Notes: generated by a model from the sequence alone, not told the origin. A stretch of DNA of 64,000 bases from Desulforamulus hydrothermalis Lam5 = DSM 18033 (GCF_000315365.1 NZ_CAOS01000011.1:266-64265); one strand, 5' to 3'. Counted from the first letter of the stretch, positions 1 to 8,407 are shown. A program made the numbers and translations.

Positions 1-403
1 GGGTTTTGGGCCCCGGGGGGGTGGGGTTAGTAAGGGGGGGGGGGGGATCAAAACTTTCCATAAAAAATATTCTTGGAATATTTTTACAAAAGTTTTTGGT
101 TTTTTGTTGGTTTTCCGTTTTTTCCCGTTAAGGTTTTTTTTCGCCTGGGGGGAGGTTGGTGTTGTGTCACAGTTTTTATTTTTTTTTGATGACTTTTTTG
201 ACTGGACCGGTGGTGCATTCATTCATTTACTGTTTAAGTTTTCAAAAGACCGCCCGGCCCTTGGGGACCGGAAATTTCATCTTACAATATCTCCCGCTTT
301 GTTGCAAGGGGAAGTTTTTGGTATTTCGTTCACCCCCCCTTATCAGCGGGGGAACTTTTATCTTCCACTTTTTGCCGCCTGCGGGCAAGTGGTATTTTTT
401 AGG

Positions 404-426
404 GCCGCTTCGAAGCGACGTTTTTT
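404..426 (+). terminator. Small hairpin with T-tail
   Basis: The palindrome GCCGCTTCGAAGCGAC (404-419, one mismatch) is followed by GTTTTTT. It has the form of a weak intrinsic terminator, but no supported gene lies upstream in the window. Confidence 0.35.
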
Positions 427-497
427 ATGTTAACATACTTGCTTGCGTCTTACAAGTGTAAATTTTATGAATTATTGCTGTGTGGCAGGGAATATAA

Positions 498-524
498 TTG
501 ACTTTGTCTAAAAATCTATATAAT
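498..524 (+). promoter_or_regulatory. Sigma-A-like promoter for the DUF1992 gene
   Basis: TTGACT (498-503) and TATAAT (519-524) are separated by 15 bases, shorter than the ideal 17. It lies about 60 bases before the ATG at 586. A register with TAATGC at 521 gives a 17-base spacer. Confidence 0.45.
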
Positions 525-585
525 GCTCATTATTTTTGCATATACCTTACTATCATGCTATTATTAAATGTCGGAAGGTGAAGCA

Positions 586-960
586 ATGGATATCTTTGCA
601 CTTTTGGCTGAAAATAAAATTCGCGAAGCTATGGAAAAGGGTGAATTTAACAACCTGCCAGGCAGTGGCCAACCGTTAAAACTTGATGATTTATCGCACG
701 TTCCCGATGATTTAAGGGCAGGCTACAGATTATTAAAAAATGCCGGTGTGTTACCGGAAGAATTAGAAATAAAAAAAGAAATTATAACTCTGCAAAAACT
801 TATTGACTACTGTTACGACCAGGATGAGAAACGTCAATTAACTAAAAAACTTAATGAAAAAATCCTGCGCTTTAATATTCTCATGGAAAACAGAAAGACC
901 GGTTCCGCCGCCTTAAGTTATTACAAGCAAAAAATATACAGTAAACTTGGCGGATATTAA
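586..960 (+). CDS. DUF1992 (DnaJ-C28-like domain) protein
   Basis: A 124-residue soluble protein of the DUF1992 family (YhdN-like; the domain is also found in eukaryotic DNAJC28). The family's role is not known. The N-terminal part carries the typical pattern: AENKIREAMEKGEFNNLPG followed by a Gly-Gln-Pro-Leu turn and 'DDLRAGYRLLKNAG'. The C-terminal half is predicted to be helical and Lys/Glu rich. I start at ATG 586 because GGAAGGTG (573-580) sits at the right spacing; an upstream ATG at 568 lies before this ribosome binding site and is unlikely. It is transcribed alone, convergent with comM. Confidence 0.85.
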   Translation: MDIFALLAENKIREAMEKGEFNNLPGSGQPLKLDDLSHVPDDLRAGYRLLKNAGVLPEELEIKKEIITLQKLIDYCYDQDEKRQLTKKLNEKILRFNILMENRKTGSAALSYYKQKIYSKLGGY

Positions 961-1203
961 ATTTTTATGTTACCACAATAATGCCTTGACAGTACCTTAA
1001 ATGCCGCTCAAGGTGCTAATATCCGAACCGGGCCGGCCGGTCGGGATAATTGACCGGACAGCAAAAGCCGGTTGATTTCGTCCATGGAGTGCCGGGAAGT
1101 ACCGGCGCTGACTGCCAGGTAAACGGACAGGCTTAATCAATGCTTGCTTCTCCCTTTGCGGCAGGCTGTTCGGATGACACCTAATTTCTTGGCAGGTAAA
1201 GTA

Positions 1204-2733
1204 TTACCTGAACAGACGGTCCAACCCCCGGTATTGAATGGCTTCCGCCAAATGCTGTGAACATATTGCCTCACTGCCTTCCAGATCGGCAATGGTGCGG
1301 GCCACTTTTAAAATTCTGTCATGGGAACGAGGGCTTAAAGACATCCGCTTGAAAGCATCCTGGAGTAGCCTGGTACCCTTAGTATCCGGTTTGCAAAATT
1401 GTCTTACATCCCTGGCAGCCATAGCAGCATTGCAGGTAATGGCTAAAGCCTTAAATCTTTCCCGCTGAATTGCCCTCGCTTTTTCTACCCGGCTTTTAAT
1501 CTCCTGTGAAGTTTCCCCTGCTGACGGTTCGCTTAGTTCTGTAAAGGAAATTTTAGGAACTTCTATATGAATATCTATGCGGTCTAACAGCGGGCCCGAA
1601 ATACGGTTTATGTATTTTTGTACTTGATAAGGCGTACAGCTGCATTGTTTTTCTTGATCAAGCAAGAAACCGCAGGGACAAGGATTTGCCGCACCCACCA
1701 GCATAATGCGGGCCGGAAAAATAAAACTGGCTGCCACACGTGAAACACTGACACACCCGTCTTCCAACGGCTGCCGTAAAGCTTCCAGGGTGTCTTTGTG
1801 AAATTCCGGCAGCTCATCCATAAACAAAATACCCAGATGCGCCAGGCTGATTTCTCCTGGCTTGGGAACCCTGCCGCCGCCCACCAGACTGGCTGTAGAG
1901 GATGTATGGTGGGGCGCTCGAAAAGGACGTTTGGTCATTAATGGCTGTTGAGATGACAGCTGACCGGCCAGACTGTAAATTTTTGTAACCTCGATGGCTT
2001 CGTCAAAGGTTAGATCAGGTAAAATGGAAGGTAAACGTCTGGCCAGCATGGTTTTGCCGCAGCCGGGACTGCCCAGCATCAATACATTATGCCCCCCTGC
2101 CGCTGCCACTTCCATAGCCCGCTTGGCCGCCACCTGTCCGCGGATGTCTGCAAAATCCAATGTTTTTTCTACGGCTGACCATTCAGCCGTTATCTTTTCC
2201 GGTTGATAATGTTCTAATGGAAGTTCGCCTCGCAAAGCAGCAGACAGCTGGCCAAGACTTGTCAGACCGAACACCATAACATCCTGTACCAGAGCAGCTT
2301 CTGCAGCATTTCCCAGAGGGACTACTACTTTTTTAAATCCGATTTGCCGCGCCGCTAAAACCAACGGCAGAACCCCATTTACTTCACGAATGGATCCGTC
2401 CAGGGACAACTCGCCAAGAAACAGCATATCACCGTACAAAGCAGGATTGATCTGACCGGTGGCAGCCAGGATGCCTACTGCTATCGGCAAGTCGAAAAAC
2501 GGACCTTCCTTGCGCAAATCCGCCGGCGCCAGGTTTACCGTAATTCTTTGCACCGGAAAAAACAACCCCGAGTTTTTAATAGCTGTGCGGACACGGTCTT
2601 TAGCTTCTCTCACTGCAGCGTCGGGTAATCCGATAATATCCAGCGCAGGTAACCCGTTCGATACATCTACCTCGACCCTGACTTTTTGCCCTTCTAACCC
2701 CAATAATGCCACGCTATCAACAATAGACAGCAC
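1204..2733 (-). CDS. comM: YifB/ComM-family Mg-chelatase-like AAA+ ATPase
   Basis: A 509-residue AAA+ ATPase of the ComM/YifB family. In naturally competent bacteria ComM is a hexameric helicase that promotes branch migration during transformation; in other bacteria its role is less clear. Domain order: an N-terminal ribosomal-S5/Lon-like domain (about 20-165), the Mg-chelatase AAA+ core with Walker A GSPGCGKT (221-228) and 'ILFMDELPEF' as Walker B, and a C-terminal helical Mg_chelatase_C domain. A Cys cluster (NPCPCGF, then CSC) follows the core, as is usual in the family. The start is a GTG at 2733 with a weak G-rich ribosome binding site. Full length. Confidence 0.92.
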   Translation of the reverse strand: MLSIVDSVALLGLEGQKVRVEVDVSNGLPALDIIGLPDAAVREAKDRVRTAIKNSGLFFPVQRITVNLAPADLRKEGPFFDLPIAVGILAATGQINPALYGDMLFLGELSLDGSIREVNGVLPLVLAARQIGFKKVVVPLGNAAEAALVQDVMVFGLTSLGQLSAALRGELPLEHYQPEKITAEWSAVEKTLDFADIRGQVAAKRAMEVAAAGGHNVLMLGSPGCGKTMLARRLPSILPDLTFDEAIEVTKIYSLAGQLSSQQPLMTKRPFRAPHHTSSTASLVGGGRVPKPGEISLAHLGILFMDELPEFHKDTLEALRQPLEDGCVSVSRVAASFIFPARIMLVGAANPCPCGFLLDQEKQCSCTPYQVQKYINRISGPLLDRIDIHIEVPKISFTELSEPSAGETSQEIKSRVEKARAIQRERFKALAITCNAAMAARDVRQFCKPDTKGTRLLQDAFKRMSLSPRSHDRILKVARTIADLEGSEAICSQHLAEAIQYRGLDRLFR

Positions 2734-2945
2734 AATATTGCCCCCGATACTTAAATGCTGGTAAGCCTTACCCGGCTACTAAGGTTACTTTGTTTAATTT
2801 CAACAAAATTCTGTCTTTTCCTTTTATTTTATTAACAGGTATAAAATATATTTTTAATAAAAACCCATCTGGCGAACTTAGCAAATCCTCGCGTCGTCTA
2901 CTTTTAATAGGTACCTAAATTAATAACAACTCCCGGGAGGCAAAA

Positions 2946-3409
2946 ATGAAGAAACTATCGGTTATTCTTTTGGTCGGCTGCTTGCTTATGAATCTGGCTA
3001 CCGCCTATGCCGCTCCAACCAGCCAGGCAGTTTTTTTCCTTAACCTTAATTATTATGCAGTTAACGGCAACCGGCTTGTAATGGATGCAGCTCCCTTTAT
3101 TCAAAACAATCGCATCTATGTACCTGTTCGTTACCTGGCCTATGCCTGCGGTGTTAAGGAGCAGGATATTAATTGGGACCCTGTAATGGAAACAGTAACA
3201 TTAAAACTAAACGATAACGTGCTTCAGATGCAACTGGGCATTAACCAGGCCATACATAATAACCTGGTTGTCGACCTGGATGTAGCACCTATTTTACAAC
3301 AGGTCGCACTTACCTGCCGGCACGTTGGATTGCCGAAGCATTTGGCTATGAAGTTAACTGGGATGAGCCAACCAAAAAAATTATGATAAACTCATTGGGA
3401 TCGTTTTAA
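2946..3409 (+). pseudogene. Copper-amine-oxidase N-terminal-like domain protein, secreted, frameshifted
   Basis: The reading frame opens at ATG 2946 behind a good CCGGGAGG site and encodes a signal peptide (MKKLSVILLVGCLLMNLATAY ending at about residue 22, Ala-Tyr-Ala-Ala) and the start of a copper amine oxidase N-terminal-type domain (MDAAPFIQNNRIYVPVRYLA). After 'VAPILQQ' near 3300 the frame becomes nonsense and stops at 3386. Reading in the next frame from about 3301 gives GRTYLPARWIAEAFGYEVNW, which is the second half of the same repeat, and stops at 3409. One missing base (an A in the CAACAGG stretch) explains it. Such domains are common in cell-surface proteins of clostridia. Whether this is decay or sequencing error cannot be told here. 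Confidence 0.8.
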
Positions 3410-3448
3410 TTGCATAACTGCCCCGCTGATTGTTCAGGCTCTGCAGCA

Positions 3449-3486
3449 AAAAACCCGCCAAACGGATAAAAAGGCGGGTTTCTTTG
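3449..3486 (+). terminator. Rho-independent terminator
   Basis: Stem AAACCCGCC (3451-3459) pairs with GGCGGGTTT (3473-3481), followed by a T-rich tail. It ends the transcript of the copper-amine-oxidase-like gene. Confidence 0.85.
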
Positions 3487-3573
3487 ATGTATGAATTTTC
3501 GTTGTTTTCAAAGGAAAAGAACATTATTTGTCAAATAGTAGTAAAAGCTTAACTTTTTCAGGGGAGGTAAACC

Positions 3574-3921
3574 ATGTTTGTTAATAATATCAAAAATATT
3601 AAAAAAGTTGACCTTAATGCTCCGGGTGTAGCCGGAGCCTGTAAGCAAACCTTAATCGGTCCTGCCCAGGGATGGGATGGCTGGGTTATGCGTCAGTTTT
3701 ACCTGGCCCCCGGTGGACATACGCCTCGCCACTCACACCCCTGGCCACACATTAATTATATAATCAGCGGTCAGGGCACTTTATTCCTTAATGGCCAAAA
3801 ATACTGTGTGGAACCCGGTTCTGTGGCTTACGTTCCCGCCGGTTCAGAGCACCAGTTTATTAATGACAGCCACCAGGAATTTTCCTTCATTTGCATAGTT
3901 CCTGCAGAGGGGGATGTTTGA
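3574..3921 (+). CDS. Cupin-domain protein
   Basis: A 115-residue single-domain cupin. The first cupin motif is seen as GGHTPRHSHPWPHINYIISGQ (about 49-69), supplying the His residues that usually hold a divalent metal, and the second as PGSVAYVPAGSEHQF (about 88-102). Small cupins of this kind range from isomerases to sensors, and nothing here fixes the substrate. The ATG at 3574 has an excellent GGGGAGGT site. It is preceded by a terminator and lies 50 bases before the sirtuin gene, so the two may share a transcript. Confidence 0.85.
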   Translation: MFVNNIKNIKKVDLNAPGVAGACKQTLIGPAQGWDGWVMRQFYLAPGGHTPRHSHPWPHINYIISGQGTLFLNGQKYCVEPGSVAYVPAGSEHQFINDSHQEFSFICIVPAEGDV

Positions 3922-3973
3922 TAAAATTGTAAGAATAAGGGAAAATATTTAAAAGTTTACTAAAGAAAGGAAG

Positions 3974-4726
3974 TTGCAACTGGATTACCGGGTAAAAATC
4001 CATCGTTTAATCAGTTTAATACATCAGGCAGGCAAAGTGTTGGCCTTAACCGGTGCCGGCATTAGCACCGAAAGCGGCATTCCGGATTTTCGCAGCAGAA
4101 ATGGCGGCCTGTGGGTACGCTTTGACCCCGCCGAGATTGCCAGTGTACAAGCATTAAAAAGGGATCCTGCAACTTTTTATCGTTTTCATTTACCATGGTG
4201 GCAAACTTGTCTCAAAGCCGCTCCCAATGTCGGCCATAAAGCCCTGGCCCAGCTGGAAAAAGCCGGCTGGCTGTTGGGGGTAATCACGCAAAATATTGAC
4301 GGATTGCACCAGGCAGCCGGTTCTCAAAGGGTCTGGGAAGTGCATGGACATTTAAGGAACTGTCATTGCCTGGGATGCGGCCAAATATATGAGCTGAAAC
4401 AACTATATCAAAGCTTTTTCTGTACCCAATGCGGCAATCTGCTGCGGCCCCAGGTTGTGCTTTTCGGTGATCCCATGCCGCCGGACTATTTTACGGCTGA
4501 AAAAGTACTGTCCGGTTGCCAGTTGTTGTTGATTATCGGCAGCAGCATGCAGGTTCAGCCGGTGGCAAATCTGCCTGCCCTGGCAAGGCAAGTGGTAATT
4601 GTCAACCGGGAAGCTACGCCTTGGGATGATTATGCGGAACTGGTTTTTCATGAATCAGCCGGTCAGGTGTTGAAGGACCTGGTTGCCGGTTTGCAAGGAA
4701 AAACCGGCCCTTATTTCTTTGCTTAG
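3974..4726 (+). CDS. cobB: Sirtuin, NAD-dependent protein deacylase
   Basis: A 250-residue Sir2-family enzyme that removes acyl groups from lysines using NAD. Visible motifs: GAGISTESGIPDFRS (NAD loop, about 26-40), TQNIDGLH (about 101-108), the catalytic His in WEVHGHL, and two Cys-x2-Cys pairs (CLGC and CTQC) for the structural zinc. In firmicutes sirtuins act on acyl-CoA synthetases among others; an ADP-forming acyl-CoA synthetase lies at 48897, but a link is only inference. The start is uncertain: TTG 3974 directly abuts AAGGAAG, while the in-frame CTG 3980 has better spacing. Confidence 0.93.
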   Translation: MQLDYRVKIHRLISLIHQAGKVLALTGAGISTESGIPDFRSRNGGLWVRFDPAEIASVQALKRDPATFYRFHLPWWQTCLKAAPNVGHKALAQLEKAGWLLGVITQNIDGLHQAAGSQRVWEVHGHLRNCHCLGCGQIYELKQLYQSFFCTQCGNLLRPQVVLFGDPMPPDYFTAEKVLSGCQLLLIIGSSMQVQPVANLPALARQVVIVNREATPWDDYAELVFHESAGQVLKDLVAGLQGKTGPYFFA

Positions 4727-4823
4727 TGCTGCCGGTATTGGAAAACTGTCAATTGCTTTGTTTAGAAGGCAGCGTATTAAACTAAGAAAGGTTAAATATT
4801 TTACCAGGTCAGGAGGGGCTGTT

Positions 4824-5714
4824 TTGGCGCTGGAAAAAATCAAAGAATCTGTTCACATATATAAAGCACCCACTAATGTGGGCGTTATTACGAATGATGA
4901 CCGGGAAGCTGTCCTTATTGATACCGGTATTGACGAGTCAATAGCCAGAAAACTGCTGCGGGAGGTGGAAGCAGCCGGCTTTCACGTCAAATATATAATA
5001 AATACCCATTCCCATGCCGATCATATCGGGGGTAACCCGTTTATCTCCGGACGCACCGGCGCATTGATCTGTGCTTCCGCTCTGGAAACCCCCTTTATTG
5101 AAAATACAATTCTTGAGCCTGCTATGCTTAACGGCGGCGCTTTTCCCTGGAAGGAATTGCGTAATAAATTTCTGCAGGCTAAACCAAGCTCCGTGGCCAA
5201 GCAATTGTCGGCCGGCCCGGTTCACCTCTGCGGACTGCCTTTAGAAATAGTGTCTCTGCCCGGACACAGCCTGGATCAAATAGGCGTTCTGTATGATGGT
5301 GTGTTATTTTGCGGCGATGCATACATCAGCAGCAGTTTACTGGATAAACATGGCATTCCTTACAATGTGGACATTCAATCATATTTGGCCAGCCTGGAAA
5401 AATTAGAATCTTTTGCCTGCGACTGGTATGTCCCGTCTCATGGCGCACCATCCCGTGATATTGCTTCTGATCTGGCCTGCAACCGCAGCAAAGTTATCGA
5501 ACTGCTGGAACAAATAGACGGCCGGTTGACCGTACCATGGGAAGCGGAAGAATTAGTTGCGCAATTATGCTCCCAGCTGGGGATAAACGCTGCCAACCCC
5601 GGTTTGTTTTTCTTGTACCGTACTGCCGTAATGGCTTATCTTAGCTATTTATATGAACAAGGACGTGCCAAAACCTTTATCCAGGATAACAGATTATTGT
5701 GGCATAAGCAGTAA
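4824..5714 (+). CDS. MBL-fold metallo-hydrolase
   Basis: A 296-residue metallo-beta-lactamase-fold hydrolase. The metal-binding signature THSHADHIGG is present near residue 62, with a later conserved His in 'SLPGHSLDQ', the Asp of 'LFCGDAY' and the final His in 'VPSHGAP'. A C-terminal helical extension of about 90 residues resembles members of unknown specificity. The frame is open back to 4683 inside the sirtuin gene, but AGGAGGGG (4811-4818) points to TTG 4824 as the start. It lies about 100 bases after the sirtuin gene in the same direction. Confidence 0.85.
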   Translation: MALEKIKESVHIYKAPTNVGVITNDDREAVLIDTGIDESIARKLLREVEAAGFHVKYIINTHSHADHIGGNPFISGRTGALICASALETPFIENTILEPAMLNGGAFPWKELRNKFLQAKPSSVAKQLSAGPVHLCGLPLEIVSLPGHSLDQIGVLYDGVLFCGDAYISSSLLDKHGIPYNVDIQSYLASLEKLESFACDWYVPSHGAPSRDIASDLACNRSKVIELLEQIDGRLTVPWEAEELVAQLCSQLGINAANPGLFFLYRTAVMAYLSYLYEQGRAKTFIQDNRLLWHKQ

Positions 5715-5761
5715 AAACTGTCTGTTCGGCTAAGTTAAATTTATACCAGAGGTGATGCAAT

Positions 5762-5920
5762 ATGCAACGGGAACGTCCCAGCTTTGCCAAATCCTTGCGA
5801 ACCGCCGGCATACTGCTGATTATCATCAGCTTTTTTGTGGATCAAAAGGTTGAATTTGGGCTCTTTGGCATTGCCCTATTCGTTCTGGGAACCATGCAAT
5901 TTAAAAAGCCAGGCAAATAA
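5762..5920 (+). CDS. Small membrane protein, 52 residues
   Basis: A short gene with a strong GAGGTGAT ribosome binding site seven bases before the ATG. The product starts MQRERPSFAKSLRTAG, has one or two closely spaced hydrophobic stretches (ILLIIISFF at about 17-25 and FGLFGIALFVLG at about 32-43) and ends in a basic tail QFKKPGK. This suggests a hairpin membrane protein. I do not recognise the family. It sits between the metallo-hydrolase and the Cys-rich gene, all in one direction with short gaps. Confidence 0.65.
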   Translation: MQRERPSFAKSLRTAGILLIIISFFVDQKVEFGLFGIALFVLGTMQFKKPGK

Positions 5921-5940
5921 ATTACAAAGGAGGGCCTGTT

Positions 5941-6195
5941 ATGGGCGGCGGACCTAATCTTAACTTGCACCAATATGATAGTCCCCCCGGTTGTTACGAG
6001 GAGTTTAGTTTTGGCGTTCGCGGTACTGCCTGCTTGCGTTACGGCTGCACGCCGGCCTGTGTGGCCTGCCGTTATTCACGTCCCCAAAATATACCGGCTT
6101 GCTATGAAAGCTTACCGGGTTATCCGGAGGATTGTATTTCTCCTTATTTCAAACCGGCATGCAAAAAGTTCTGCCGCTATGCGCAGGGCAGCTAA
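5941..6195 (+). CDS. Cysteine-rich small protein of unknown function
   Basis: An 84-residue protein with nine cysteines, mostly in short spaced pairs (CLRYGC, CVAC, CKKFC). It also has many Tyr and Pro residues. There is no signal peptide. The ATG at 5941 has a good GGAGGG site. The Cys pattern could bind a metal, but it matches no zinc ribbon or ferredoxin motif that I know. It follows the 52-residue membrane protein by 20 bases and ends nine bases before the convergent yraN gene, so it is probably the last gene of the local operon. Confidence 0.7.
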   Translation: MGGGPNLNLHQYDSPPGCYEEFSFGVRGTACLRYGCTPACVACRYSRPQNIPACYESLPGYPEDCISPYFKPACKKFCRYAQGS

Positions 6196-6203
6196 TCAGT
6201 TAA

Positions 6204-6566
6204 TTAAAAAGCATTGGTAATGTGGGTTATTTTTTTGTTGTTATCATTAAAATAAACCGCCACTACATCAAAACGGCACGGCTTATCCGGCAGCTGCGGG
6301 TGAGCCAGCAAATATTGCCGTGCCAGCCTTCTGAGCTTGTTTTGTTTTCTGTAATCCACACTTTCTTCCGGCATGCCGTGGCTAACACCGGTGCGGGAGC
6401 GAACTTCCACAAATACCAGCGCACCGGTGGTATCCCTGGCTACAATATCCAGCTCACCCAGGCGGCAGCGGTAATTTCGGTTTAGTATTTGCCATCCCAG
6501 GCCGCACAGCATTTGATAAGCCTCATCCTCTCCCCTTTTTCCCACATCTTTTTTGCTTATTTTCAT
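6204..6566 (-). CDS. yraN: YraN/UPF0102 family endonuclease-like protein
   Basis: A 120-residue member of UPF0102, a family with the restriction-endonuclease-like PD-(D/E)xK fold. Core residues are visible as GELDIVARD (about 37-45) and LVFVEVRSR (about 50-58), separated as expected. The exact DNA or RNA substrate of the family is not established. The ATG at 6566 is preceded by GGGAGGG. In many firmicutes yraN lies near rnhB and trmD; here it has been separated from rnhB by the nuo operon. It is downstream of a MITE-like element and converges with the Cys-rich gene. Confidence 0.88.
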   Translation of the reverse strand: MKISKKDVGKRGEDEAYQMLCGLGWQILNRNYRCRLGELDIVARDTTGALVFVEVRSRTGVSHGMPEESVDYRKQNKLRRLARQYLLAHPQLPDKPCRFDVVAVYFNDNNKKITHITNAF

Positions 6567-6657
6567 GGGACCACCCTCCCCGATCAGAATCCTGCTACAT
6601 TCTTTCTGGGTTTGTAAGACTTTTCCTTTATCAAAATGAGCTTTTACATAAAAAATT

Positions 6658-6960
6658 ACGCCTGCTTAGGCAGGCGGCAGAGTGTCGACAAACATTATCG
6701 GTGGTTTATGATCCCCTTTGGCTCCGGTCTACGCACCGACAGCACTATGATTCGCTCCGGTCGCCCTTGAGGTCGCCTCAAACGGGCCGTCCTGGCCCGG
6801 TTCGGCTGGCGCCCACGTCCTGTGGGCGCCACCACAATGGCTCCTTTCGCTCATCAAGTGCTGTGACCGGTGCTTCGACAAGTCGCCGACAGGGGATCAT
6901 AAAACCACCTCACTTTTTTTACACCTTTGTCTACAGTCTGACGCCTGTTTAGGCAGGCGG
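6658..6960 (+). mobile_element. MITE-like terminator-associated element, copy A (full length)
   Basis: The core (6678-6940, 263 bases) begins CAGAGTGTCGACAAAC and ends CTACAGTCTG. It is bracketed by two 20-base direct repeats, 6658-6677 and 6941-6960, that differ at one base and each contain the hairpin GCCTGCTTAGGCAGGC or GCCTGTTTAGGCAGGC. Inside are perfect hairpins (GGCGCCCAC 6808-6816 with GTGGGCGCC 6822-6830; GGGCC 6784-6788 with GGCCC 6794-6798) and long imperfect terminal inverted repeats, GGTGGTTTATGATCCCC at left answering GGGGATCATAAAACCACC at right. About 87% or more of the core is the same as copy B by eye. No convincing gene inside. It sits at the 3' end of the nuo operon. Confidence 0.8.
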
Positions 6961-6976
6961 GAGTTATTGTATTACC

Positions 6977-8407
6977 CTATGGGAGGAAGAAAGACTGCGC
7001 CGCTAAATTGGCCATCTCAGCCAGCGGCCCCGGGTAGATGCCCAGGATAACGGTTGTGGCCAAAGTAATAAATAAGGTTATGGTGGCAGCGGTACCCATT
7101 TCAATAGGTGTCGGATCTTGCGGATCGTCACGGAACATTACCAGAACCACCCGCAAGTAATAGTATACCGAAACCATACTCATAATTAACCCCAGGTAAA
7201 CCAGCCACATATAGCCTTCGACAATGGTTTTAAACAGATAAAATTTACCCACAAAACCTGCCAGGGGCGGTATTCCGGCCATAGAAAGCAGGCAAACCAG
7301 CATCACGGTGGCTGCCAGGGGGGCCCTTTGCACCAAGCCGGCATAGTCTGCTATTTCGTCACTGTTAATTTTATTATTTACCGCCGCTACTACCGTAAAG
7401 GCACCCACAGTGGCAAATACATACAGGAAAGCATAAAACATAACCCCTTTAATACCCGCTTGGTTGGCAGCCAGCAAGCCAACCAAAATATAACCTGCCT
7501 GGGCTATACTGGAATAAGCCAGCATTCTTTTGATATTGGTTTGCGGGATAGCCGCCAGGTTGCCGATCAGCATACTTAAGGCAGCCAGAACGGCCACCGG
7601 CACACTCCATTGTCCGTGTAGTTCTGCTAAACCGCCGATAAACAAGCGGAGTATTACAGCAAAAGATGCTGCTTTGGATCCCACAGCCAGAAAAGAGGTT
7701 ATGGGTGTGGGTGCTCCTTCATAAACGTCCGGTGACCACATATGAAACGGCACTGCCGCAATTTTAAAACCAAGACCGGCCACCAGCATAGTGACCCCGG
7801 CAACCAAGAGGGGCGAAGCTGCCTTTCCCATAACCGCCCTGGCCACCTGTTCAATAATGACTGTACCGGTTGCTCCGTAAACCAGACTCAAACCGTAAAG
7901 TGTAACCGCCGAAGACATGGCCGCCAGCAGCAAATATTTTATGCCTGATTCTAAGGATTTACCGTCACTGAATCGAAAAGCCGCCAGGATAATAAACGAG
8001 ATAGTCATTAACTCCATACCCAGATAGAGCGTAATAAAATCACCGGCGGAGGACATAACTGCCATGCCTAAGGTGGCAAAAACCACTGTGGAATAATACT
8101 CAAAGTGGTTACCCACCTGTTGGTCTACATAACGAAGGGAACCAACAATAACCAAAATAGCTGCTATTAAGAATATTACTTTAAAGAAAACCGCATAGCC
8201 ATCCACCAGGTACATACCGTTTAACAGTTCTCCCTGGTGCGACCGGTTAAACACTGTAAGACCCAGCACCAACACAAGGCCCAGCGCTGCAAAACTTCCT
8301 AAGCCTCGGCGAGAACCGGCAGGCACCAGCAGGCCCAACACAAAGATGGTTAAACCAAGGATAAACATGGCCAATTCGGTTGTCAGCAGGGAAAAATCAA
8401 GGTTCAT
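6977..8407 (-). CDS. nuoN: Complex I subunit NuoN
   Basis: A 476-residue, multi-span membrane subunit of the proton-pumping complex I module, an antiporter-type paralogue of NuoL and NuoM. About 14 hydrophobic segments can be seen, with the conserved lysine region 'GFKIAAVPFHMWSPDVYEGAP' near residue 213-233 and PLAGFVGKFYLF near 377. The ATG directly follows the nuoM stop, so the two are probably translationally coupled. It is the last gene of the nuo operon; the MITE-like element and its hairpins start 16 bases downstream. Confidence 0.95.
   Translation of the reverse strand: MNLDFSLLTTELAMFILGLTIFVLGLLVPAGSRRGLGSFAALGLVLVLGLTVFNRSHQGELLNGMYLVDGYAVFFKVIFLIAAILVIVGSLRYVDQQVGNHFEYYSTVVFATLGMAVMSSAGDFITLYLGMELMTISFIILAAFRFSDGKSLESGIKYLLLAAMSSAVTLYGLSLVYGATGTVIIEQVARAVMGKAASPLLVAGVTMLVAGLGFKIAAVPFHMWSPDVYEGAPTPITSFLAVGSKAASFAVILRLFIGGLAELHGQWSVPVAVLAALSMLIGNLAAIPQTNIKRMLAYSSIAQAGYILVGLLAANQAGIKGVMFYAFLYVFATVGAFTVVAAVNNKINSDEIADYAGLVQRAPLAATVMLVCLLSMAGIPPLAGFVGKFYLFKTIVEGYMWLVYLGLIMSMVSVYYYLRVVLVMFRDDPQDPTPIEMGTAATITLFITLATTVILGIYPGPLAEMANLAAQSFFLP

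Larger units (their letters stand above)
1..585. other. G-rich left edge and non-coding leader, no gene supported
   Basis: The first 50 bases are extremely G-rich and include a run of 13 G near 37-49, unlike anything else in the window. From about 60 to 480 the sequence is rich in T and G runs. Open frames exist on the + strand but encode low-complexity Phe/Gly-rich strings with no ribosome binding site and no recognisable domain, so I do not call them genes. A small hairpin with a T tail (404-426) and a promoter-like pair (498-524) are listed separately. The left edge may be a contig end with degraded quality. Confidence 0.6.

Noticed and set aside
104-461. Two overlapping open frames near the left end (109 and 101 codons)
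   Set aside because: Low-complexity Phe-rich products, no ribosome binding site, no domain; they come from the T-rich sequence.
4683-4823. Long N-terminal extension of the metallo-hydrolase overlapping the sirtuin gene
   Set aside because: It would overlap the sirtuin, and a good ribosome binding site lies at 4811-4818 in front of TTG 4824.
6701-6952. An 83-codon open frame inside MITE-like copy A, and a similar 100-codon frame at 33693-33995 in copy B
   Set aside because: No ribosome binding site, Arg/Pro/Ser-rich composition, the frame is not preserved in the shorter copies C, D and E, and the sequence is better explained as hairpins.
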